Source of the DNA: Microbacteriaceae bacterium PS02333
GTDB taxonomy: Bacteria > Actinomycetota > Actinomycetes > Actinomycetales > Microbacteriaceae
Length of the DNA stretch: 64,000 bases
NCBI GenBank assembly: GCA_029959665.1
Contig: JASCOI010000001.1
Span: 1 to 64,000, forward strand
Direction of reading: 5' to 3'
Shown here: positions 44,162-51,617 of the stretch, piece after piece
Position numbering within the stretch: position 1 is the first letter of the stretch
How the letters are laid out: every line of letters starts with the position of its first letter
Translations under genes and position numbers: made by a program
Notes under the pieces: model-generated
Told to the model about the DNA's origin: nothing
Database searches by the model: none
The model's input: only the letters and a program-made list of their open reading frames with translations

Positions 44162-44575
44162 ATGGGGGAACGACTCGACGCGTGGGACGACCCCGGCGAT
44201 GACCTGGTGCTCCGTCCCACGCGGACACGTCGGAAGCCGGGCGCGATCGACCTCACCGTGACGATCGCTGCCCTCGCCGTGAGCTACCTCGCCGCACCGG
44301 CTGCGTGGGGCGCCGTGGTCATCAGCCAGATGGCCTTCGACGCCTGTGCGATGCCGTCCCCGGGGTGCGACGACCGCGCCGGCAGCGCCGTGCTCGTCTG
44401 GCACCCGACCGTGACCGCGGTCGTCCTCGTCCTCGGGACCTGCTGGGCCGTCGTCCGCCGGGCCCGCGGGCGAGCGGCGTCACTCGTCGGGCTGGGCACG
44501 CTCGCTGGCGTGGTCGTCACGTTCCTCGCGGCCGAGGTCGTGACGCACATCGCGAGTGCGGGCCACCTCTTCTAG
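44162..44575 (+). CDS. Small integral membrane protein
   Basis: 137 residues, not recognised. A 28-residue hydrophilic N-terminus is followed by three predicted membrane helices: IDLTVTIAALAVSYLAAPAA, LVWHPTVTAVVLVLGTCWAV and LVGLGTLAGVVVTFLAAEVV. A Cys pair (FDACAMPSPGCDD) lies in the first extracytoplasmic loop. The last 96 bases overlap, on the other strand, the end of the HAD gene. Confidence 0.65.
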   Translation: MGERLDAWDDPGDDLVLRPTRTRRKPGAIDLTVTIAALAVSYLAAPAAWGAVVISQMAFDACAMPSPGCDDRAGSAVLVWHPTVTAVVLVLGTCWAVVRRARGRAASLVGLGTLAGVVVTFLAAEVVTHIASAGHLF

Positions 44576-45220
44576 GACGACGTCACGGAGGGCCACGGCG
44601 GGGTCGACCAGCAGCGCCCGCATCCCGGCAGCACGCGCGCCGGCGACGTCGTGCGCGGGGTTGTCCCCGACGAAGAGGCAGTCGGCCGGGTCCACGCCCA
44701 ACTCGTCGGCCAGCGTCACGAATGCTCGCGGGTCGGGCTTCTGGAACCCGATGCGCTCCGACGTGCAGACGACGTCGAACGCGCCGTCGAGGCCGGTCCG
44801 TGCCAGCTTGTCGCGTTGCTGCTCCTCCGTCCCGTTGGTCAGGACGCCGAGCCGGAACCCCCGGGAGCGCAGCGCGTGCAGCAGCGGCAGCGCGTCGGGG
44901 AACGCCCGCCAGGACGCCCGGTACACGCGGAGGTAGTCCTCGAACAGCACGTCCAGCCCGACGTCGTCGCCCGGAACGTCGATGCCGAACGGTGGCAGCA
45001 CCGTTCGAAGACGCTCCCGTCGCTGCTCCTGGAAGCTGATCTCCCCGGAACGCCACCGCTCGAACTGCTCGTCCTCGGCAGCGAACCAGGCATCGAGTGC
45101 CGTCTCGGTGACGTCGAGCCCGAGTCCGCCGAGGAACGCAGCCGCGCCGGCACGCCCCGACCCGCGGTGGTCGAAGAGCGTCCCGTCGAGGTCGAAGCCG
45201 ACCGCTCGCAGCGTCCCCAC
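44480..45220 (-). CDS. HAD superfamily hydrolase, subfamily IA
   Basis: About 246 residues. GFDLDGTLFDH holds the nucleophile Asp and acid/base Asp, LGVLTNG the motif-II Thr/Asn, RIGFQKPDP the motif-III Lys and FVGDNPAHDVAGARAAGM the motif-IV acids. Relatives are phosphatases for small phosphorylated metabolites. Two GTG codons (45220, 45226) could start it. The conserved domain ends at about LVDPAVALRDVVLEEV, and the last 26 charged residues lie in the antisense of the neighbouring membrane-protein gene. Confidence 0.88.
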   Translation of the reverse strand: MGTLRAVGFDLDGTLFDHRGSGRAGAAAFLGGLGLDVTETALDAWFAAEDEQFERWRSGEISFQEQRRERLRTVLPPFGIDVPGDDVGLDVLFEDYLRVYRASWRAFPDALPLLHALRSRGFRLGVLTNGTEEQQRDKLARTGLDGAFDVVCTSERIGFQKPDPRAFVTLADELGVDPADCLFVGDNPAHDVAGARAAGMRALLVDPAVALRDVVLEEVARTRDVRHDLGREERDDHASERAQPDE

Positions 45221-45405
45221 TCCCACAGCGTAGGACCCGGATGGCGGAACGTTGCGCGGGAGCCTCGATACCGCGCGCGACGCCGCAGAATGCGCACGAA
45301 TCCGCCGGAGATGGGCAACTTTCCGTCCGCCGCTTTTCCATAGGCTCAGGAAAAGCACGTTCCACGCCGCACCGCAGCGGCCGACCCGATGACGGGAGGT
45401 TCGAC

Positions 45406-46872
45406 ATGTCGCAATTCGTCCAGAGGTTCACGCAGGACGCCATCGTCGGTGAGCCCGAGGTCGTCGAGGACCGCCTGGACGTGCGCGAGATCGCAGCGCT
45501 CCCTGCCTGGCACCGCCTCAAGGACGCCGTCGTGTCGTTCCGATCCCTGCAGACGCAGGACGGCTCGATACCCGACCCGTCGGATCACCGGACCGCTTCC
45601 GGGTACCTGGCCACGATCCTCCCGGCGGTCGCCGAACTGGCCCCGCATTTCCCGCACGATGCGGCGTACCTCGCTGCATTGCAGCGCGACTTCGCGCGAT
45701 GGGAACAGCAGGGATTCGGCGTCCCGGACTTCCTCGACTCGCTGAACGCATTCCAGCCGCAACAGGACCGGGTGGACGGGCTCGGCCACCTCGTCGTCTT
45801 CCCGATGGTGACGCAGAACGGCAGTTCCTCGCGGCTCGTCGAAGCCGTCCTGGTCGAGGTCATCTGGCCCGAGTTCATCGCGGAACTCGAAGCCGGCGAC
45901 TACGACAACGCGCTCTTCGTCGCACTCCGCTTCGTCGACTTCACCCCCGGGTACGACACGAACTCCGCGGTGCTGTTCCCCGAAACCGTGGCGATGCGGG
46001 AGATCCCGGCGTTCACGTGGGGTGCGATCTTCCAGGACCGCGAAGCCGCACGCTACCGGCGGGTCGTCCGTGCCGCTGCGGACATCACCAAACTCGAACT
46101 GCCCGCCGAAGCAGCGGCGATGCTCGACGACCAAGAACTCACGGAGCGGGTCTTCGTGATGTGGGACATCATCCACGACCGTTCCCACATGCGCGGCGAT
46201 CTGCCCTTCGACCCGTTCATGATCAAGCAGCGGATGCCGTTCTTCCTCTACTCGCTCGAAGAACTCCGGTGCGATCTGACCGCATTCCGGGAATCGGTCC
46301 GGCTCGACCGCGAATTGTCCGCTCGCACCGACGACCTGTCCGACGCGGATCGCGCCATCCGCGACCACGCTCGCCTCGTGCAGTACGCCGTCGTCTTCGA
46401 CCGCATCTTCCGGTTCGCGATCACCGGCAGCCGCGTCCGGAACTACGACGGACTCGGCGGGCAGCTGCTCTTCGCGTGGATGCACCAGCACGACGTCCTG
46501 CACTGGACGGACACGCAGCTCACGATCGACTGGGACGAGGTGCCGGACGTGATCATCGCGCTCAGCGACCAGATCAACGAGCTGTACTGGCGCTCGATCG
46601 ACCGGCCGAAGTCGGCGCACTGGCTCGCCGCCTACGAGATGCTGACCCGGACGCTCACGCCGCACCCTGCTTCCCGGTGGGCGCAAGGTCTCCCCGCCGA
46701 GACGCTCGCCGGGCCGCCGAAGGGATACACCGACGCGGTGCTCGACGACGAGTTCCCCCTGTCCATGTTCTACGAGGCGCTCGACAAGAAGATGGCCGCG
46801 GTCATCGCGTCGACGGCCGGTATCACCGGCGCTTCGTCCGTCACGCCCGCCGACGTCGCGGACGCCGCGTGA
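45406..46872 (+). CDS. DUF6421 family protein
   Basis: A 488-residue soluble protein of DUF6421. Blocks such as VFVMWDIIHDRSHMRGDLPF, DPFMIKQRMPFFLYSLEELR, and LLFAWMHQHDVLHWTDTQL are strongly conserved in actinobacterial members. HD and His-rich motifs suggest metal or substrate binding, but no function is known. A ribosome site GGGAGGT precedes the ATG at 45406. It is coupled to the SDR gene by a GTGA overlap, and threonine aldolase follows. Confidence 0.88.
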   Translation: MSQFVQRFTQDAIVGEPEVVEDRLDVREIAALPAWHRLKDAVVSFRSLQTQDGSIPDPSDHRTASGYLATILPAVAELAPHFPHDAAYLAALQRDFARWEQQGFGVPDFLDSLNAFQPQQDRVDGLGHLVVFPMVTQNGSSSRLVEAVLVEVIWPEFIAELEAGDYDNALFVALRFVDFTPGYDTNSAVLFPETVAMREIPAFTWGAIFQDREAARYRRVVRAAADITKLELPAEAAAMLDDQELTERVFVMWDIIHDRSHMRGDLPFDPFMIKQRMPFFLYSLEELRCDLTAFRESVRLDRELSARTDDLSDADRAIRDHARLVQYAVVFDRIFRFAITGSRVRNYDGLGGQLLFAWMHQHDVLHWTDTQLTIDWDEVPDVIIALSDQINELYWRSIDRPKSAHWLAAYEMLTRTLTPHPASRWAQGLPAETLAGPPKGYTDAVLDDEFPLSMFYEALDKKMAAVIASTAGITGASSVTPADVADAA

Positions 46873-47561
46873 GCGCTGGGCCCATGGCCGGCCGTGTGGT
46901 GCTGATCGCGGGAGCGACCAGCGCCAGCGGCGCGGCCGTCGCGCGCGCGCTCACCTCCGCCGGTGCGGCCGTCGTCGCCGTCGGCACCCGATCCGACGCA
47001 CTGGAGGCACTGCGCGCGTCCGTCCCGGGCGTCACCACGTCCACGTGCGACCTCTCCGACCACGGTGCGGTCGTCTCGTTGGCCGCCGAGATCCACGATG
47101 CCGTCGGTCCCGTCGACGGCCTGGTCCACCTCGTCGGCGGCTGGCGCGGTGGCGGTGGCCTCGCGGGCCAGTCCGACGAGGACTGGGACTTCTTCGACCG
47201 GGGCTTCCGGACCCTGCGGAACACGACCAGGGTGTTCGACGACGACCTCGTCGCGTCACCGGCCGGACGGCTCGCGATCGTCTCGTCCACCGCGGTCGAC
47301 TCCCCCACCGCCGGCGGCGCGAACTACGCCGCCGCCAAGGCCGCGGCCGACGCCTGGGTCCGTGCGGTGGCCCAGGGCTTCCGGAAGCGCGCGCCGCAGG
47401 CCGCAGCCGCGATCTTCGTCGTCCGAGCGCTCGACGGACTCGAGGAACGGCTCGGCGACGAGGTCGTCCGGCTCTGGTCTGCTGCGCCCGCCGAGATGAA
47501 CGGCGCCCGACTCTCCCTCTCCCCGTCAGCCCAGCCCCCTGCTGCCCCCTCCCTAGGATGA
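46869..47561 (+). CDS. SDR family oxidoreductase, linked to DUF6421
   Basis: 230 residues. GATSASGAAVARAL is the nucleotide-binding motif, HLVGGWRGGGG lies where NNAG usually is, IVSSTAVDS carries Ser and NYAAAKAAADAWVRAV the Tyr-x3-Lys pair. The GTG overlaps the DUF6421 stop, so the two proteins are made together and likely act in one pathway. The C-terminal 20 residues are Ala/Pro/Ser-rich. Confidence 0.87.
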   Translation: MSAGPMAGRVVLIAGATSASGAAVARALTSAGAAVVAVGTRSDALEALRASVPGVTTSTCDLSDHGAVVSLAAEIHDAVGPVDGLVHLVGGWRGGGGLAGQSDEDWDFFDRGFRTLRNTTRVFDDDLVASPAGRLAIVSSTAVDSPTAGGANYAAAKAAADAWVRAVAQGFRKRAPQAAAAIFVVRALDGLEERLGDEVVRLWSAAPAEMNGARLSLSPSAQPPAAPSLG

Positions 47562-47565
47562 ACCG

Positions 47566-48633
47566 GTGACCCTCCAACTCCACGACCTGGACCTGCGGGG
47601 CTTCGCCTCCGACAACTACGCCGGCGTCCACCCCGAGATCCTCGACGCGATCGCCGCGGCCAACCAAGGCCACCAGATCGCCTACGGCGAGGACGTCTAC
47701 ACGGCACGGCTGCAGGAGGTCATCACGGCCCACTTCGGCGCGCAGGCCGAGGCGTTCCCGGTGTTCAACGGCACCGGCGCGAACGTCGTCGGTCTGCAGT
47801 CGATGCTGCCGCGGTGGGGCGCCGTCGTGTGCACCTCGACCGCGCACATCCACACCGACGAGGCGGGGGCGCCAGAACGCGTCGGCGGCATGAAGCTGCT
47901 CACCGTCGATGCTCCCGACGGCAAGCTCACGCCCGAGCTGATCGACCGCGAGGCGTGGGGCTGGGGCGACGAGCACCGTGCCCAGCCGCTCGTCGTGTCG
48001 ATCACCCAGACCACCGAGCTCGGCACGGCGTACACCGTCGAGGAGATCCGGGCGATCGCGGACCACATCCACCCGCTCGGCATGACGCTGCACATGGACG
48101 GTGCCCGCATCTCCAACGCCGCGGCGACGCTCGGGCTCCCCCTCCGCGACTTCACCACCGACGCCGGCGTCGACGTCCTGAGCTTCGGCGGCACCAAGAA
48201 CGGGATGCTCTACGGCGAGGCGATCGTCGTGCTGAACCCCGCCGCGTCCGAGGGGCTGCAGTACCTCCGCAAGATGAACATGCAGCTCTCGTCGAAGATG
48301 CGCTTCGTGTCGGCGCAGCTCATCGCGCTGTTGACCGACGACCTCTACCTCCGCTCGGCCTCGCACGCGAACGCCATGGCGCAGCGGCTCCGTGGTGCGC
48401 TCGAGGCGGGGATCGCCGACGGCAGCATCCAGGGCGTCGGGTTCAGCCAGGAGACCCAGGCGAACGGGGTGTTCGCGACACTGCCGGCCGGCGTGGCCGA
48501 TCGGCTGCGCGAGCACTTCCGGTTCTACGACTGGGACGCCAGCCGGAACGAGGTGCGGTGGATGTGCTCGTTCGACACGTCGGAGCAGGACATCGACGCC
48601 TTCGTCGCGGCGCTCACGCGGGAGCTCGGCTGA
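47566..48633 (+). CDS. Low-specificity L-threonine aldolase-like PLP enzyme
   Basis: A 355-residue fold-type I PLP enzyme of the beta-eliminating lyase/threonine aldolase group: FASDNYAGVHPEILDAI at the start, then NGTGANVVGLQSML. LHMDGARISNAAATLG carries the PLP-ring Asp and VLSFGGTKNGMLYGEA the Schiff-base Lys near residue 209. It cleaves beta-hydroxy amino acids such as threonine to glycine and an aldehyde. The GTG is four bases after the SDR stop, making a three-gene unit with DUF6421. Confidence 0.9.
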   Translation: MTLQLHDLDLRGFASDNYAGVHPEILDAIAAANQGHQIAYGEDVYTARLQEVITAHFGAQAEAFPVFNGTGANVVGLQSMLPRWGAVVCTSTAHIHTDEAGAPERVGGMKLLTVDAPDGKLTPELIDREAWGWGDEHRAQPLVVSITQTTELGTAYTVEEIRAIADHIHPLGMTLHMDGARISNAAATLGLPLRDFTTDAGVDVLSFGGTKNGMLYGEAIVVLNPAASEGLQYLRKMNMQLSSKMRFVSAQLIALLTDDLYLRSASHANAMAQRLRGALEAGIADGSIQGVGFSQETQANGVFATLPAGVADRLREHFRFYDWDASRNEVRWMCSFDTSEQDIDAFVAALTRELG

Positions 48634-48645
48634 CTGCGTCGCCGT

Positions 48646-49383
48646 TCAGTCCTGCGCCGTGGGCCGGATGATCACCTCGCCGACGTCGACACCCGCCGGC
48701 TGGGCGATCGCGTAGGCGACGGCAGCCGCCACGGCGTCGGCGGGCATGGCGATCGCGGCCATCCGGGCCTCGAGCGCAGCGCGCTGCTCGGGGTCGTCCG
48801 TCTTCGTGACACCCTCGGTGGCGGTGAAGCCGGGCGAGACGACCGTGACCCGCAGGTCGGGGCCGGCCTCTTGTCGGAGTGCCTCGCTGAGGACCCGCAC
48901 GGCGGTCTTGGTCGCCGCGTACACACCCTGCGCCGGCACGATGCGGTGCGCCGACGTCGAGGCCGTGTGCACGAAGTGCCCGAACCCCTGCTCGCGGAAC
49001 ACCGGAAGCGCGGCGGCGATCCCGTTGAGGACCCCGACCAGGTTGACGTCGACCATCTGCTGCCAGCCGTCGACGTCGAGGGCATCGAACGGCGAGACCG
49101 CCATGCTGCCCGCGTTCTGGTGGAGCACGTCCAGGCGACCGAATCGGGACCGAGCCGACGCGACCAACGCGTGCAGCGCCTCCCGGCTGCGGACGTCGGT
49201 CTCGACCGCGACCGCTTCGCCACCGGCCGCGGAGATCTGCTCGACGACGGATGCGAGCCGATCGACCCTGCGGGCGCCGAGCACGACCTTCGCGCCCGAA
49301 GCGGCGAGGCGGAGCGCTGTCGCCTCGCCGATACCGCTCGATGCTCCGGTGACGGCGACGACCTTGCCCTGGATTCCCTCCAT
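48646..49383 (-). CDS. SDR family NAD(P)-dependent oxidoreductase
   Basis: 245 residues, a classical SDR. VAVTGASSGIGEATALRL near residues 10-27, HQNAGSMA replacing NNAG, the catalytic Ser in TASTSAHR and YAATKTAVRVLSEALRQE as the Tyr-x3-Lys pair. FTATEGVTKTDD follows a PGF turn. It is divergent from a TetR gene with a palindromic operator between them. Confidence 0.92.
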   Translation of the reverse strand: MEGIQGKVVAVTGASSGIGEATALRLAASGAKVVLGARRVDRLASVVEQISAAGGEAVAVETDVRSREALHALVASARSRFGRLDVLHQNAGSMAVSPFDALDVDGWQQMVDVNLVGVLNGIAAALPVFREQGFGHFVHTASTSAHRIVPAQGVYAATKTAVRVLSEALRQEAGPDLRVTVVSPGFTATEGVTKTDDPEQRAALEARMAAIAMPADAVAAAVAYAIAQPAGVDVGEVIIRPTAQD

Positions 49384-49402
49384 GGTCTTCCCTTCGCTAG
49401 AG

Positions 49403-49454
49403 TGAAGCGGACGCTTGTCCGCTTCATCGAGGGAGGCTACCGGACACATGTCCG
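49403..49454. promoter_or_regulatory. TetR operators: 10-4-10 inverted repeat plus half-size copy at the tetR start
   Basis: TGAAGCGGAC at 49403-49412 is matched exactly at 49417-49426 across GCTT. A second related site, CGGACA-CA-TGTCCG, spans 49441-49454 and includes the tetR ATG. The shared half-site GCGGAC/CGGAC suggests the same repressor binds both. Confidence 0.75.
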
Positions 49455-50011
49455 CTTCGCAATCGGTCCGCCGCGCCGACGCTGAACGCAACCGCGCGCG
49501 TCTCGTCGACGTCGCGCGGGAAGCGCTGCGCGTCGAACCAGCGACGACCATGCAGTCGGTGGCACGGCTCGCCGGCGTCGGTCAGGGAACCATCTACCGC
49601 CATTTCCCCAGCCGGGAGGCCCTGCTCGCCGAGGTCTACCGCGATGACTTCCAGGGACTGGTCGCGTCCGCGCGCGACTCGGCAGGATCGCCCGACCAGC
49701 GGACGGCACTCCGATCCTGGCTCGACGAGCTCGCCGCCTTCGGGTACCAGAAGCACGCGCTGGCCGACGTCCTGGACGCGGCCACCCGTCAGCAGTTGCA
49801 CGACGAGCAGTACGACGAGATCGTCGACGCGATCGCCACCCTGCTCGACGCCGGAGTGCGCGCCGACGTCCTCCGTCCGGACGTGTCACCACCGGACCTG
49901 CTCGCGCTCGTCGCGTTCCTCTGGCAGCTCGGGTCGTCGGCCGCCGACCGAGCGCCGCACCTGCTCGACCTCGTCGTGGACGGACTGCGCGCCGACCGCA
50001 ACCCAACGTAG
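49448..50011 (+). CDS. TetR family transcriptional regulator
   Basis: A 187-residue regulator: ADAERNRARLVDVAREAL, then MQSVARLAGVGQGTIYRHFPSREALLAE as helix-turn-helix. GAGGGAGG precedes the ATG at 49448. It is divergent from the SDR gene at 48646 and is likely its repressor. The ATG lies inside the second operator copy, so bound protein might also affect translation start. Confidence 0.9.
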   Translation: MSASQSVRRADAERNRARLVDVAREALRVEPATTMQSVARLAGVGQGTIYRHFPSREALLAEVYRDDFQGLVASARDSAGSPDQRTALRSWLDELAAFGYQKHALADVLDAATRQQLHDEQYDEIVDAIATLLDAGVRADVLRPDVSPPDLLALVAFLWQLGSSAADRAPHLLDLVVDGLRADRNPT

Positions 50012-50019
50012 AATCCCGT

Positions 50020-51486
50020 GTGATCTCCGAGCACCCCGAACCCAGCGGCATCCTCCCCGAGGACCTCGACGCCACCCTCCGGGTCCTCGACCAGCTGCCG
50101 TCGATCGACGAGACGCACCCCGACTTCGTGCGGGTTCGTCAGGCGACGGCGAAGATGTTCAAGGCCGTGAAGCGGGCCCACCGACTCGAGAAGCGTGCGG
50201 TCATCGCCGAGGCCGACCGCCTGGTGATCGCTGCGACCGCCACCGGCGCCGCCGACCGCATCGACGACGAGACCCGCGGCGTCCCGATCAGCACCTCGAC
50301 CAGCGCCTCGATCGCGGGCACCCTGCTGAAGTCCCGCCCGTGCTACATGTGCAAGCAGCACTACACGGTGGTCGACGCGTTCTACCACCAGCTCTGCCCC
50401 TCGTGCGCTGCGATGAGCCACGCCAAGCGCGACGCCAGGACCGACCTGACCGGCAAGCGCGCTCTGCTCACCGGGGGACGCGCGAAGATCGGCATGTACA
50501 TCGCGCTCCGTCTCCTGCGAGACGGGGCCCACACCACCATCACGACGCGGTTCCCCCGCGATGCGGTGCGCCGGTTCTCGAGCCTCCCCGACTCCGCCGA
50601 GTGGATCTCGCGCCTCAAGGTCGTCGGCATCGACCTGCGCGACCCCGCCCAGGTCATCGGCCTCGCCGAGGACGTCGCCGCGGCTGGGCCCCTCGACATC
50701 CTGATCAACAACGCCACACAGACCGTGCGCCGGTCGACCGGCGCGTACCAGCCCCTCGTCGACGCCGAACTCGCGCCGCTCCCCGACGGGCCCCTCCCCG
50801 AGCTCGTGACGTTCGGGCACACGAACGACCAGCACCCGCAGGCGCTCGCCCGCTCCGTCACGGCGCACCCGATCCTCGCGGCCGCTGCTGCTCGCGCCGA
50901 CGAACTCACCGAGCAGGCCATGGCCCCGGGCTCGAGCTCGCTCGAACGGCTCGCCATGGGCACCGCGATCGACGCCGGCGGCCTCGTGCCCGACCTGCAC
51001 GACGTGAACTCCTGGACGCAGCACGTCGACGAGGTCGACCCGCTCGAGATGCTCGAGGTCCAGCTGGCCAACACCACGGCGCCGTTCATCCTGATCTCGA
51101 AGCTCCGCCCGTCCATGGCGGCGAGCGGGGCGCACCGCACCTACGTCGTCAACGTCAGCGCCATGGAAGGGGTGTTCGGCCGCGCCTACAAGGGCCCCGG
51201 GCACCCGCACACGAACATGGCGAAGGCCGCCGTCAACATGCTGACGCGTACGAGTGCCCAGGAGATGTTCGAGACCGACGGCATCCTGATGACGAGCGTC
51301 GACACCGGGTGGATCACCGACGAGCGACCGCACCCGACGAAGGTCCGGCTGGCAGAAGAGGGCTTCCACGCGCCACTCGACCTCGTCGACGGGGCTGCCC
51401 GTGTCTACGACCCGATCGTCCGCGGCGAGGCGGGCGACGACGTGTTCGGCGTCTTCTTGAAGGACTACGCACCCAGCTCATGGTGA
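50020..51486 (+). CDS. SDR-fold protein with N-terminal extension and zinc ribbon
   Basis: 488 residues, about twice a classical SDR. A helical N-terminal ~100 residues (LDATLRVLDQLPSIDETHPD) leads into a four-Cys cluster, CYMC at 108-111 and CPSC at 126-129, a likely zinc ribbon. The Rossmann domain starts with ALLTGGRAKIGMYIALRLLR, has LINNATQTVRRS and VNVSAMEG with the Ser. The usual catalytic Tyr is not where expected: four residues before the Lys in PHTNMAKAAVNML is Thr. An insertion lies between NNAT and the Ser strand. It may be a pseudo-oxidoreductase or use other residues. Confidence 0.85.
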   Translation: MISEHPEPSGILPEDLDATLRVLDQLPSIDETHPDFVRVRQATAKMFKAVKRAHRLEKRAVIAEADRLVIAATATGAADRIDDETRGVPISTSTSASIAGTLLKSRPCYMCKQHYTVVDAFYHQLCPSCAAMSHAKRDARTDLTGKRALLTGGRAKIGMYIALRLLRDGAHTTITTRFPRDAVRRFSSLPDSAEWISRLKVVGIDLRDPAQVIGLAEDVAAAGPLDILINNATQTVRRSTGAYQPLVDAELAPLPDGPLPELVTFGHTNDQHPQALARSVTAHPILAAAAARADELTEQAMAPGSSSLERLAMGTAIDAGGLVPDLHDVNSWTQHVDEVDPLEMLEVQLANTTAPFILISKLRPSMAASGAHRTYVVNVSAMEGVFGRAYKGPGHPHTNMAKAAVNMLTRTSAQEMFETDGILMTSVDTGWITDERPHPTKVRLAEEGFHAPLDLVDGAARVYDPIVRGEAGDDVFGVFLKDYAPSSW

Positions 51487-51617
51487 GGCGCTGGCGCACG
51501 CCGCGCACGGCCGCCCGCCCTCGGTCGTGACGTCGACGCCGATCGACTGCACACGACTTACCAAGACCACAGCCGTGGCTCATGGTCGGCCGATGACGGT
51601 CGCTGACGATCGTCGTC

